Assembly (NCBI GenBank): GCA_947474645.1
Contig: CANJJD010000011.1
Span: 1-64,000 of the forward strand
DNA from: Alphaproteobacteria bacterium
GTDB taxonomy: Bacteria; Pseudomonadota; Alphaproteobacteria; Micropepsales; Micropepsaceae
DNA length: 64,000 nucleotides
Reading direction: 5' to 3'
The notes beneath the pieces were generated by a model that searched no databases, was not told the origin of the DNA, and worked only from the letters and a program-made list of their open reading frames with translations. Shown piece by piece: positions 44,921-55,599 of this stretch; positions within the stretch are counted from its first letter, which is position 1, and every line of letters starts with the position of its first letter. Made by a program: the position numbers and the translations under genes.

Positions 44921-46708
44921 TTATTGTGGCAGAGCGAAAACATAGACCATGTTGCCGCCGCTGGGCTGGTCCAGGTCGGGCCGCACCGCGATGGGTCCGT
45001 TGTTGAAGCCGCCGCCGGCGGCCACGGCGATATACTGGCGCCCGCCGACCTTGTACGTGACCGTGGCGCCGAATACCTGGCTTCCCAGCCGCGTCTGCCA
45101 CAGCAAGGTGCCATCCTTCTGGTCGAAGGCGCGCAGGTAGCGGTCCATCGAGCCGTTGAACAGGATGCCGCCGGACGTGGCCAGCACCGGCGAATAATTC
45201 GAGGCCGGCGTCTCCCAGCTCCACAAGGTCTGGCCGGTTTCCACCGAAATGGCGTCCAGCCGTCCGATATTGGTGGAGCCGTCGGCCAGGACCTGGGCCC
45301 CGATGGTGTTGTACTGGTCCTTGGGCTTGGAGGGGATGTTGTCCACCCGCACGCGATAGTCGGCGCACAGGTTCTGGAGCTGCACATACAGCACGTTGTT
45401 CTCGGGGCTGTAGGCCGAGAAAGGCCAGTCGCGCCCGCCGGCATGTGTCGGGCATTGGTGATAGGTCTTCTTGTAATCGGTCATGAACATTTCGGGGTTG
45501 GGCGTGACCTTGCCCTTTCTGTCGATGCTGTTGACCAGGTTTTGAAACACCGTGGACTTGGCCCACAGAAAGTCGCCCTTGGCGGCGTCGAAGCTCCACA
45601 CGATGGAGGTCTTGCACGGCACGCCCGTCAGGGTGCGGCGGCTGGCGGTCGCGGCCTTGCGGCCGATGGCCATCATGCCCTTGGCTTTGGGATCGGGCGC
45701 GACCTTGGTGGTGATGGGCAGCATCTCGAAGGTGCATTCCTGGTCGGCATTGTCCTGCGGGATGACTTGGTGCTTCCACACGATCTTGCCGGTCTTGGGT
45801 TCGACGGCGAAGCGGGTGTTAGTGCCCGCCAGGGTGGCGACGCCCTTGACGCCGCGTTGGGTGTCGGATGACGGACCCACGCCACTGGAGCCGTAAAAGG
45901 CCAGATTCAGTTGCGGATCATAGGTGATCGGTCCCCACACGCCGGTCATCCAGCGCTGGTCGAACGGCATGCCGCCCCAGGTCTCGTCGCCCGGTTCACC
46001 CGGCTTGGGGATCAGCGTGTTGCGCCACAATTCCTTGCCGGTCACCGCATCGTGGCCGGTGACATAGCAGCCTTGCGGCGCTTCCTGGCAACTGGCGCCC
46101 GCGATCACCACGCCATCCACCACGATGGGACCGGTGGTGTTGGTGATGTAGAGATCGCCACCGCGATTGACCTCCCACAACTCCTTGCCGGTCTTGGCGT
46201 CCAGCGCCATCAGGAAGTTGTCGCGCGTGATGGTGTAGACCTTGTCGTCCCAGAGAAAGACGCTGCGCTTGCGCTGGCCCCAGAAATTGTTGTGCATCGC
46301 CTCCTGCGACGGCAGGGTGCGGCGGTACTGCCAGAGAAGATCGCCGGTCGCCGCATCGATGGCCTGGATCACGTCATTGGGATTGCCCAAAAACATCACG
46401 CCCTTGTAGACGATGGGCGTCGCCTCGTTGATGCCGGGCTCCATGAGGCGCGACCACACCAATTGCAGGCCCTTCACATTGGTCTTGTTGATCTGGTCCA
46501 GGGTCGAGAAGCCATAGGCTTCGTAATTGCCCCGCATCATCAGCCAGTCATTGGGATCGGGCTTGCGCAGAACCGCATCCGTCACCGGCACGAATTCCTT
46601 CAGCGGGTGCGGCGCGATGGTAACGCCCTTGATGGATTCCGGCGCCTGCGCCAGCGCCACGCAGCCGGAGGCCAGCAACAAACCCAATGTCAGCTTCTTG
46701 AACGACAT
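44921..46708 (-). CDS. Secreted PQQ-dependent alcohol-dehydrogenase-type quinoprotein
   Basis: A 595-residue periplasmic eight-bladed quinoprotein of the methanol/ethanol-dehydrogenase side of the family. It has a signal peptide (about residues 1-20), NDWLMMRGNYEAYGFSTLDQIN, repeated ALDAKTGKELWE-type blades, DETWGGMPFDQRW and the C-terminal GGMVYVFALP-like ending (GGNMVYVFALPQ). The adjacent-cysteine pair (CCDVVNRG in typical alcohol dehydrogenases) that gates electron transfer to cytochrome is not present; the aligned segment reads NNFWGQRKRSVFLW. Substrate is unknown. It lies downstream of an aldehyde dehydrogenase gene on the same strand. Confidence 0.85.
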   Translation of the reverse strand: MSFKKLTLGLLLASGCVALAQAPESIKGVTIAPHPLKEFVPVTDAVLRKPDPNDWLMMRGNYEAYGFSTLDQINKTNVKGLQLVWSRLMEPGINEATPIVYKGVMFLGNPNDVIQAIDAATGDLLWQYRRTLPSQEAMHNNFWGQRKRSVFLWDDKVYTITRDNFLMALDAKTGKELWEVNRGGDLYITNTTGPIVVDGVVIAGASCQEAPQGCYVTGHDAVTGKELWRNTLIPKPGEPGDETWGGMPFDQRWMTGVWGPITYDPQLNLAFYGSSGVGPSSDTQRGVKGVATLAGTNTRFAVEPKTGKIVWKHQVIPQDNADQECTFEMLPITTKVAPDPKAKGMMAIGRKAATASRRTLTGVPCKTSIVWSFDAAKGDFLWAKSTVFQNLVNSIDRKGKVTPNPEMFMTDYKKTYHQCPTHAGGRDWPFSAYSPENNVLYVQLQNLCADYRVRVDNIPSKPKDQYNTIGAQVLADGSTNIGRLDAISVETGQTLWSWETPASNYSPVLATSGGILFNGSMDRYLRAFDQKDGTLLWQTRLGSQVFGATVTYKVGGRQYIAVAAGGGFNNGPIAVRPDLDQPSGGNMVYVFALPQ

Positions 46709-46723
46709 GACTCATCCCCTGTT

Positions 46724-46737
46724 GGCGCCGCGGCGCC
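46724..46737. repeat. 14-bp perfect palindrome upstream of the ADH-type quinoprotein
   Basis: GGCGCCGCGGCGCC is a perfect palindrome placed 15 nt before the quinoprotein start at 46708, in the 69-bp space after the aldehyde dehydrogenase gene. It could be an operator or just GC-rich chance sequence. A related imperfect GGCGC/GCGCC element lies near 18478 before another quinoprotein gene. Confidence 0.3.
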
Positions 46738-46777
46738 GATTTTGGGGAATGATAACGTTTTTTCCGTGGCTGGCTAC

Positions 46778-48226
46778 TCAGCCGCGGCTGCGGATCACCA
46801 GGTTGCGGATCTCGGTCATGTCTTCCATGGCAAAGCGTACGCCTTCGCGGCCCAGCCCGGAATCCTTCACCCCGCCATAGGGCATGTTGTCCACCCGGTA
46901 GGAGGGGACATCGCCGATCACCACCCCGCCCACTTCCAGCTTGTCCCAGGCGCGCATCGCCTTGAACAGGTCGCGGGTGAAGATGCCGGCCTGCAGGCCG
47001 AACTTGGAATCATTGACCTGATCCAGCACCGCCTCGAAATCGCTGAACTTCGACAAAGTGGCGACGGGGCCGAAGGCTTCCTCGCAGTTCAGCTTGGTGG
47101 ACTTGCCGACATTTTCCAGCAGGGTGGCCTGCAGCATGGCGCCGTCGCGCTTGCCGCCGCACAGGACCGTGGCGCCGGCGGCGGCGGCTTCCTTGATCCA
47201 GTTTTCCAGCCGCTCGGCTTCCTTTACGTCGATCATGGGACCGATGAAGGTATTCTCGTTCTGCGGGTCGCCGCACACCAGGGCGCCGGCGCGTTCGACC
47301 AGCTTCTTCTTCAGGGTCTCGTAAATGGACTCATGGATGAAGATGCGCTGCACCCCGATGCAGGACTGGCCGGATTGATAGAAGGCGCCGAAGGTGATGC
47401 GTTCCACCGCATCGTCCAGGTCGGCATCGGCATCCACCACCACGGCGGCATTGCCGCCCAGTTCCAGCACCACTTTCTTCTTGCCGGCCTTGGCCTTCAG
47501 CGCCCAGCCCACATCGGGCGAGCCGGTGAAGGACAGAAGCTTCAAGCGTTCGTCGGTGGTGAAAAGATCGCTGCCATGCCGGGTGGCGGGCAGGATGGAG
47601 AAGGCGCCCTTGGGCAGCTTGGTCTCGGCCAGCACCTCGCCGATGATGATGGCGCCCAACGGCGTGCGCGAGGCGGGCTTCATCACAAACGGACAGCCCA
47701 CCGCCAGGGCCGGCGCGATCTTGTGCGCCGCCAGGTTCAGCGGGAAGTTGAATGGCGAGACGAAAGAGCAGGGCCCGATCGGCACCCGCTTCCAGATGCC
47801 CAGATAGCCCTTGGCGCGCGGGGCGATGTCCAGCGGCTGGACCTCGCCCAGGATACGCACCGATTCCTCGGCGGCGATGCGGAAGGTGTCGATCAGGCGG
47901 CTGACTTCGCCGCGGCTGTCCTTGATCGGCTTGCCCGCCTCGATGCACAGGGCATAGGCCAGTTCCTCGAACCGCTCCTGGAAGCGCTTGACGCAATGCA
48001 TCAACACGTCCTGGCGCTCATAGGCCGCCATCCGTGCCATCGGCTCGGCCGCCTCGACGCAGGCGGCGATGCCCGCATCGATGGCGGCAGCGTCCGCCAG
48101 GGCGACGCGGGTCGCCACTTTCCCGGTATATTTGTCGGTGACTTCCAAATCCTGGTTGGGGGATTTGGCTTCATTCGCCAGATAATAGGGATAGGCGGCT
48201 TTCAGGCCCTGTTTCGCGTCCGGCAT
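46778..48226 (-). CDS. NAD(P)-dependent aldehyde dehydrogenase family protein
   Basis: A 482-residue aldehyde dehydrogenase. The Rossmann and active-site motifs are intact: SFVSPFNFPLNLAAHKIAPALAVG, FTGSPDVGWAL, the general-base Glu in VVLELGGNAA, the nucleophile Cys in GQSCIGVQRIF, EEAFGPVATLSKF and PYGGVKDSGLGREG. It is closest in flavour to the broad lactaldehyde/phosphonoacetaldehyde/glyceraldehyde-3-phosphate (non-phosphorylating) subgroup, which I cannot resolve further. It follows the acetolactate synthase gene by 7 nt, clearly one operon, and precedes an ADH-type quinoprotein, suggesting an alcohol/aldehyde oxidation sequence. Confidence 0.87.
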   Translation of the reverse strand: MPDAKQGLKAAYPYYLANEAKSPNQDLEVTDKYTGKVATRVALADAAAIDAGIAACVEAAEPMARMAAYERQDVLMHCVKRFQERFEELAYALCIEAGKPIKDSRGEVSRLIDTFRIAAEESVRILGEVQPLDIAPRAKGYLGIWKRVPIGPCSFVSPFNFPLNLAAHKIAPALAVGCPFVMKPASRTPLGAIIIGEVLAETKLPKGAFSILPATRHGSDLFTTDERLKLLSFTGSPDVGWALKAKAGKKKVVLELGGNAAVVVDADADLDDAVERITFGAFYQSGQSCIGVQRIFIHESIYETLKKKLVERAGALVCGDPQNENTFIGPMIDVKEAERLENWIKEAAAAGATVLCGGKRDGAMLQATLLENVGKSTKLNCEEAFGPVATLSKFSDFEAVLDQVNDSKFGLQAGIFTRDLFKAMRAWDKLEVGGVVIGDVPSYRVDNMPYGGVKDSGLGREGVRFAMEDMTEIRNLVIRSRG

Positions 48227-48233
48227 ATCGTCC

Positions 48234-49880
<1,647 letters not shown>

Positions 49881-49955
49881 TGGGGTCCTCGTTCGGAAAA
49901 TATCTTTGCAGAATGAAAGCGGCAGGCCGGGAATCCGGCCTGCCGTATTTGAAAA

Positions 49956-51311
49956 TCAGACGACGCCGAAAGCCAGCATGGCGTCTGCGACTTTCTTGAA
50001 GCCGGCGATATTGGCGCCGCGCACATAGTCGACATGGCCATCCTTGTCCTTGCCATATTCCAGGCAGCGGGAATGAATGCCGAGCATGATGTCCTTCAGC
50101 ATTTGCTGAAGCTCTTCTTCCTTCCAGGCGCGGCGGCCGGAGTTCTGGCTCATTTCCAAGCCCGACACGGCGACGCCGCCGGCATTGGCGGCCTTGCCCG
50201 GCGCATACAGAATGCGGGCCTTCTTGAAGACCTCGATGCCGGCCAGATCGGTCGGCATGTTGGCGCCTTCCGACACCGCGATGCAGCCATTCTTGACCAA
50301 GGTCTCGGCGTCCGCGCCGTTCAGCTCGTTCTGGGTGGCGCAGGGCAGGGCGACATCGCACTTGACGCCCCAGGGCCGCGCGCCGCCGCCGGTAAAGGTG
50401 GCGCCCTTGAACTCCTTGACGTACTCGGACATGCGGCCGCGGCGCTTGTTCTTCAGCACCTTCACCCAATCGATCTTTTCCTGGGTGATGCCGTCCGGGT
50501 CATGGATGAAGCCTTCGGAATCCGACAGGGTCAGCACCTTGCCGCCCAACTGCACGACCTTTTCGGCGGCATGGGTGGCGACGTTGCCCGAGCCGGAAAT
50601 GACGGCGGTCTTGCCCGCAACGCTGTTCTTCTTGGCTTCCAGCATGTTCTGCAGGAAGTAGACCGCGCCATAGCCGGTGGCTTCGGTGCGGATCAGGCTG
50701 CCGCCATATTCCAGGCCCTTGCCGGTCAACACGCCGGTGAACTCGTTGGTGATGCGCTTGTACTGGCCGAACATGTAGCCGATCTCGCGGCCGCCCACGC
50801 CGATATCGCCGGCCGGCACGTCAATGTCGGCGCCGACATGACGATACAGCTCGGTCATGAAGGATTGGCAGAAGCGCATCACTTCATGGTCCGACTTGCC
50901 CTTGGGGTTGAAGTTGGAGCCGCCCTTGCCGCCGCCCATGGGCAGGCCGGTCAGGCTGTTCTTGAAGGTCTGTTCGAAGGCCAGGAACTTCAGCACGCTT
51001 TCGGTGACCGACGGGTGGAAGCGGATGCCGCCCTTGTACGGCCCGATGGCATTGTTGTTCTGCACCCGCCAGCCGCGCTGCACGCGAATGTTGTTCTTGT
51101 CGTCTTCCCAGCAGACGCGGAACGAGATCACCCGGTCCGGCTCGGCGATGCGGCGCAGGATCTGATATTCGTGATAGGCGGGCTTGCCCTGGATGAAGTC
51201 GAAGATGTCGTGCGCGGCTTCGTGCACCGCCTGGACGAATTCCGGCTGGCCCGGGTTGCGGCGCTCGACGCCCTTGATGAAGCCGTCCAGGTCAACATGG
51301 TCGTTGGACAT
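49956..51311 (-). CDS. gdhA: NADP-dependent glutamate dehydrogenase
   Basis: A 451-residue hexameric-type glutamate dehydrogenase, of usual length for the NADP-specific bacterial enzyme. FRVCWEDDKNNIRVQRGWRVQ, the GGIRFHPSVTESVLKFLAFEQ substrate loop, LPMGGGKGGSNFNPKGKSD with the catalytic-region lysines, and the SGSGNVATHAAEKV nucleotide loop are all present. It aminates 2-oxoglutarate to glutamate with ammonia. The ribosome site GAGGAAA lies just before ATG 51311. It shares the strand with the downstream acetolactate synthase gene (75-bp gap) and may head that transcript. Confidence 0.93.
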   Translation of the reverse strand: MSNDHVDLDGFIKGVERRNPGQPEFVQAVHEAAHDIFDFIQGKPAYHEYQILRRIAEPDRVISFRVCWEDDKNNIRVQRGWRVQNNNAIGPYKGGIRFHPSVTESVLKFLAFEQTFKNSLTGLPMGGGKGGSNFNPKGKSDHEVMRFCQSFMTELYRHVGADIDVPAGDIGVGGREIGYMFGQYKRITNEFTGVLTGKGLEYGGSLIRTEATGYGAVYFLQNMLEAKKNSVAGKTAVISGSGNVATHAAEKVVQLGGKVLTLSDSEGFIHDPDGITQEKIDWVKVLKNKRRGRMSEYVKEFKGATFTGGGARPWGVKCDVALPCATQNELNGADAETLVKNGCIAVSEGANMPTDLAGIEVFKKARILYAPGKAANAGGVAVSGLEMSQNSGRRAWKEEELQQMLKDIMLGIHSRCLEYGKDKDGHVDYVRGANIAGFKKVADAMLAFGVV

Positions 51312-51729
51312 TGGTATTTCCTCGCTGTTGTGTTGGGATTTTTATGAAGGCGTCATGGCCGCGCGCGCCGGCGCGAAGTGCATGGGAATGCTGGGGGTAG
51401 AGGTGCCGGCCCTGCCGGGCAGCGCCCTGTTTGGCGCATAGATCTGTATCATTGCATGCGCGCCCCGGGATCAGGTTTCCGCAGCCGCTTGGCGCCAGAA
51501 CCTGTTATTTCCGAGGAGCTCCCCAAAACCCCAAAAGAGTAAATCCCGCAGCCCCCGGAGAGTCAACGAAAGGGCCGGCAAATGCCCCGCTTGTGCTTGA
51601 TTTTTAAGCGCTTTGACGGCCGCCCCGTGTCAAGGACTTGTGACAGGCGCGCGTCCCCTTTGGTGACGCCTCGCGTCCCTTGCGCGCTGCTTTCTGCTAT
51701 AGGGGCGCTTGTCCCGTCACGAGGTTCTG
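51312..51729. promoter_or_regulatory. Divergent 418-bp region between gdhA and the SLOG-cyclase gene
   Basis: This is the only gene-free stretch over 300 bp in the window. It must hold the gdhA promoter and that of the cyclase fusion. I see no recognisable riboswitch, sRNA or conserved box; short A/T-rich pieces such as TTGATTTTTAAG (51598-51609) could be promoter elements. GAGG at 51721-51724 is the ribosome site for TTG 51730. Two in-frame upstream codons (TTG 51709, CTG 51727) are less well placed. Confidence 0.4.
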
Positions 51730-54105
51730 TTGGCCCAGACTTCCAATATCCTGCGCGTCGCCGCCATCGGCCATCGTGTGATCTCGCTGAAGACACGGGG
51801 CGCGGTCGCGCGTTCGGTCGGCCATATCCTGGCCGCTATTGCGGGAGGCGCCCAGCGTCCCGAAGGCCTTGAACGGGCGGTGATATCGCCCCTTGCCCAG
51901 GGCGCCGACCAGTTGATCGCCGCCGTGGGGTTGGAACAGGGCTACCGGCTGGAAGCCATCCTGCCGGCGGCGCAGCCCGACTATGAGAAGACGTTCAACC
52001 TGGGCGATCCGGACGAGGAGATCGCTGCCTTCCGGGCGCTGCTGGATACGGCGCGCCAGGGGCTGGGCGCCGAGGAATTGCCCGGCGACCTGAGCCATGA
52101 GGACAGCCGCAACCGCGCCTTCCTGTCTTGCGCCGACGCGATGATCCGCAAAAGCGACATGGTGCTGGCGATCCTGTCGGCCGACCGCTGGGATTCCCAG
52201 ACCGGCAAGACCGCCCGTGATGCCGTCGCGCTGGGCTTGCCGCTGCTGATGATTGATCCGGCCATGCCGGGCCAGCCCCTGCTTCACCGCAAGGAGGGCA
52301 TCGTTCCGGCCACCGACGAGGCCATTGCCGAGATGGTGCGCGCGCTGCTGGACCGCCGCTTTCCCAATGACGTGGCCCGCGCCAAGGCGGCGCTGGCGGC
52401 GGGCGATTTTCTCACCGCGCTGGATCTGTTGCGCCATGCGCCGGACGATCCGGACCTGGAGCGCCGCACCGAGCGCGACTACCTGCTGGTGCTGGCGCTG
52501 GCGCGGGCCGGCGCACCGCGCCTGGGACTGGAGCGTTTCCGGGAGCGGCTGGCGCGCAGCCCCCTGGAGAAATTGCCGGCCGACATGGCGCGCGACATTG
52601 CCGCGCTGGAGGCACGCTGCCTGAAAGATATCGCGCTGGAAGAGCCTGTGGAGGCGCGGGCCGAGGCGTTCCTCCTGGCCGCCGATGCCTATGAAACCGT
52701 CTATCGCCGCTTCGGCGGCTATTATCCCCTGATCAATGCCGCCACCCTGTTCCTGCTCGCCGGCGAGCAGGAGACGGCGGAAAAGCTGGCGCGCCAGACG
52801 CTCAAGGAAGTGGCGGATTCAAAGGATTACTGGGGCCTCGCGACCCGCGCCGAAGCGCTGCTGGTGCTGGGAAAAAGCGACGAGGTGGGCCCCGTCCTGA
52901 GCCATGCCAGCGCGATGGGCGTGTCGGCGTCCGCCATGGCCTCCACCAAGAAACAGTTGCTGGCGGTCTGTGCCGCGCGGGGCTCCGCCGCCTGCCTGCT
53001 GGATGATCTCAAGGTGCCGTCGGTGATCTATTATTGCGGCCACCGCAACCTGGACGATGCGGATGCCGCAAAGCTGCAGATCGCCGCCCAGATGGCGCTG
53101 CTCAATACCGGCTTTGCCTATGGTTCGCTGTGCAGCGGCGGCGACATATTGATGGCGGAAGCGGCGCTGGCGGCAGGAATAGAACTGCATGTCGTGCTTC
53201 CCTACCGCGCCGAGGATTTCGTCAAGAGCTCGGTGTCGCCAGGCTGGGAGGGGCGCTTTGCCGCCTGCATGGCCAGGGCCCGCACCGTTTCCTATGTCAT
53301 CGACAATGACGTGCTGCAGCATGACTGCGTCAAAGCCCTGTGCAGCAGCCACGCCATGGGCATGGCGCGCCGTCATGCCGATGCCCTGGCGACCGGCGTC
53401 TGCCAATTGGCGATCTGGAACGGCGCGCCCGCCAAGGCGGTGGCCACCGCGGCGGCCGAGGTAGCCAAATGGTCGGCGCTGGGGCTTCCCAGCGTCATCA
53501 TCCCGCCAACCGGCGCGCCTTACCGGCTGACCGCGCCCACCCCGCCGCCGGACGATCACATCAGCCCGGACGTGGTGCCGCGCGCCTTTTTGTTCGCGGA
53601 TGTGCGGGGTTTCAGCAAGCTGCCCGAGCGGCACATGGAGCTTTTCGTCCATACCTACATGGCCGGACTGGGCGAGGCGATCGAGCGTTTCGCGGGCGAT
53701 ATCGATTACCGCGCCACCGCCGGCGACGGGATTTTCCTGGTCTTCCGTACCCCTGCGCATGCGGCGGCCTGCGCCATTGCCATGCAGGATTGCTCGGAAT
53801 CCTTTGACCGGGACCGCCACGGCATCGAGGTGCATCTGCAACTGCGGATTGCGGTCCATTACGGCCCGTGCCATCCGCTGCACGATCCCATCCTGAAGAA
53901 AGATTCTTTCGCAGGCCGGGAAATCATTCGCGCCGCCCGCATCGAGCCGGTCACCCCACCCGGCGAAATCTATGTCACCGAGCAGCTTGCCAGCGCGCTG
54001 TTCCTGGCGGGCACCAAGGACTGGCGCTGCGACTATGTCGGCATCCAGCCCACGGCCAAGGGCTTCGGCAATTTCCGCATGTATTCCATCAAGCCGCACG
54101 GCTAG
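51730..54105 (+). CDS. SLOG-like / TRAFs-binding-like / class III nucleotide cyclase fusion protein
   Basis: A 791-residue soluble protein starting at TTG 51730 (GAGG 5 nt upstream). An N-terminal SLOG-type Rossmannoid (VAAIGHRVIS, SPLAQGADQLIAAVGLEQGY, then ADRWDSQTGKTARDA) precedes a helical region at about 210-410 with YRRFGGYYPLINAATLFLLAGEQE, typical of TRAFs-binding (MAP3K/DUF4071) repeats. A second SLOG-like unit (YYCGHRNLDDADA, GFAYGSLCSGGDILMAEAAL) leads to a C-terminal class III cyclase: metal Asp624 in FADVRGFS, Asp666 in TAGDGIF and Arg737 in RAARIEPV. The transition-state Asn position is Ile733. It probably makes or senses a nucleotide signal; product unknown. Confidence 0.8.
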   Translation: MAQTSNILRVAAIGHRVISLKTRGAVARSVGHILAAIAGGAQRPEGLERAVISPLAQGADQLIAAVGLEQGYRLEAILPAAQPDYEKTFNLGDPDEEIAAFRALLDTARQGLGAEELPGDLSHEDSRNRAFLSCADAMIRKSDMVLAILSADRWDSQTGKTARDAVALGLPLLMIDPAMPGQPLLHRKEGIVPATDEAIAEMVRALLDRRFPNDVARAKAALAAGDFLTALDLLRHAPDDPDLERRTERDYLLVLALARAGAPRLGLERFRERLARSPLEKLPADMARDIAALEARCLKDIALEEPVEARAEAFLLAADAYETVYRRFGGYYPLINAATLFLLAGEQETAEKLARQTLKEVADSKDYWGLATRAEALLVLGKSDEVGPVLSHASAMGVSASAMASTKKQLLAVCAARGSAACLLDDLKVPSVIYYCGHRNLDDADAAKLQIAAQMALLNTGFAYGSLCSGGDILMAEAALAAGIELHVVLPYRAEDFVKSSVSPGWEGRFAACMARARTVSYVIDNDVLQHDCVKALCSSHAMGMARRHADALATGVCQLAIWNGAPAKAVATAAAEVAKWSALGLPSVIIPPTGAPYRLTAPTPPPDDHISPDVVPRAFLFADVRGFSKLPERHMELFVHTYMAGLGEAIERFAGDIDYRATAGDGIFLVFRTPAHAAACAIAMQDCSESFDRDRHGIEVHLQLRIAVHYGPCHPLHDPILKKDSFAGREIIRAARIEPVTPPGEIYVTEQLASALFLAGTKDWRCDYVGIQPTAKGFGNFRMYSIKPHG

Positions 54106-54246
54106 GCCGGTCAAGAAGGGGCCGAGCGGTTTGCCGCAGTATGACAATTTGTCATATCGGCCCTTTGCTTTCCAACCAAAGGCGAAACTGGTACGAAAAC
54201 CAAGGACTTTCGGCGGATAAAGCGCCGGGCGTGGTAGGGGGTTTTT

Positions 54247-55599
54247 GTGACGGGCATTGGGCAGGGGGAGTTTGCGCGCGCCTTTGGCTGGACGCTGCTG
54301 CTCGCCGTGCTTTTCGCCAATCCCGCCGCCGCGGCCAGTGCGCCGGGCACCCATGAAGGCGTCGCCTCCTGCGGCGGGTCCACCTGCCATGGCCGCCTGG
54401 CGCCCACCGGCAAGACCGTGCGGCAGAACGAACTCATCACCTGGCAGGACACCACGTCGGCCGCCGGTTCGCACAGCCAGGCCTGGCAAGTGCTCACCCG
54501 TTCGCGCGCGCAAGGCATCGCCCAGCGCCTGGGACTGGGGCGCGCCGAGAACGCCAAGGACTGTCTGGGTTGTCATGCCGGGCCCGCAGCGGCGCGCGGT
54601 TCCAAGTATCAGGTTTCCGACGGCGTCGGCTGCGAGACCTGTCATGGCGGCGCCGGCGGCTGGCTGGTGAGCCATTACGCCGTGAACAGCACCCATGCCG
54701 CCAATGTGAAAAACGGCATGACGGCGCTGGACGATCCGCGCACCCGCGCCAATCTGTGCCTGGATTGCCATTTCGGCAGCGCCAAGCCCGGCCAGTTCGT
54801 CACCCACAAGATGATGGCAGCCGGTCATCCGCGCGTGTCGTTCGAACTCGACCTCTACAGCGCCTTGCAGCGCCATTATGATTTCGACGCCGATTATGTG
54901 AAGCGCAAGCCGCTGGCCAGCGGCATCAAGTTCTGGGCGGTTGGCCAGGCGCTGGCGGTGGAGCGGCAGCTCAGCCTCTATGGCGACGGCGTGCACACCA
55001 ATGAAGGCGCCTTCCCGGAATTCTATTTCTTCGATTGCCAGAGCTGCCACCGCCGCATTTCCGACGAACCCAATGCGGCGCTGACCGCCGAGGCCAATCC
55101 GGCGCGTCCGCTGCCGCCGGGCACGCCACCTTTCAATGACGAAAACATGATCATGCTGTCGGCCATCGCGCGTGTCGCGGCCCCGGGCGAAGGCGCCAGC
55201 TTCGATGCGGCGGCGCGCAGCTTTCATACCGCCATGGCCCAGAACCATGTCACGACGGCCGCGGCGTCCCAGCTTGCGGGCGCGGCCCGCGCGCTGGCCA
55301 ATGCGCTGGCCACCCACACCTTCAACCGCGGCGAGACTTTTGCCGCGCTGGAAGCGGTGCTGAACGGGGCGGCGGCGCGCTATACCGATTACCAGGGCGG
55401 CGCCCAGGCGGTGATGGCCGCCGACACGCTGCTCAATGCGCTGGTGGCGCAAGGCCATGTCAATCGCGCAAACGCCGAAGGCGTGCGCCCACAGATCAAC
55501 CGGCTTTACGCCGCGGTGCGTGATACCAATGCCTGGCGCCCGGCGGAATTTCGCGACGCGATCCGGCAACTGGCCGGCGCGGTGGGGAGACTGAAATGA
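54247..55599 (+). CDS. Five-haem cytochrome c554-type periplasmic protein (one CX4CH motif)
   Basis: A 450-residue secreted multihaem cytochrome. A signal sequence (about residues 1-30) is followed by five haem motifs: CGGSTCH (C42-H48, CX4CH), CLGCH (C106), CETCH (C129), CLDCH (C171) and CQSCH (C264). The arrangement resembles cytochrome c554/c-prime proteins, which shuttle electrons in the periplasm. Residues 300-450 are haem-free and helical. It begins at GTG 54247 with an AGGGGG ribosome site and overlaps the next gene by 4 nt. It is the first gene of a four-gene porin-cytochrome-like operon and probably its periplasmic electron carrier. Confidence 0.85.
   Translation: MTGIGQGEFARAFGWTLLLAVLFANPAAAASAPGTHEGVASCGGSTCHGRLAPTGKTVRQNELITWQDTTSAAGSHSQAWQVLTRSRAQGIAQRLGLGRAENAKDCLGCHAGPAAARGSKYQVSDGVGCETCHGGAGGWLVSHYAVNSTHAANVKNGMTALDDPRTRANLCLDCHFGSAKPGQFVTHKMMAAGHPRVSFELDLYSALQRHYDFDADYVKRKPLASGIKFWAVGQALAVERQLSLYGDGVHTNEGAFPEFYFFDCQSCHRRISDEPNAALTAEANPARPLPPGTPPFNDENMIMLSAIARVAAPGEGASFDAAARSFHTAMAQNHVTTAAASQLAGAARALANALATHTFNRGETFAALEAVLNGAAARYTDYQGGAQAVMAADTLLNALVAQGHVNRANAEGVRPQINRLYAAVRDTNAWRPAEFRDAIRQLAGAVGRLK

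Noticed and set aside
51312-51729. Riboswitch or small RNA in the long intergenic region
   Set aside because: I compared by eye with glycine, SAM/SAH and similar elements and found no matching conserved core.
52819-55569. 916-residue minus-strand open frame opposite the cyclase and five-haem cytochrome genes
   Set aside because: Spans two unrelated real genes with haem and cyclase motifs; no domain of its own.
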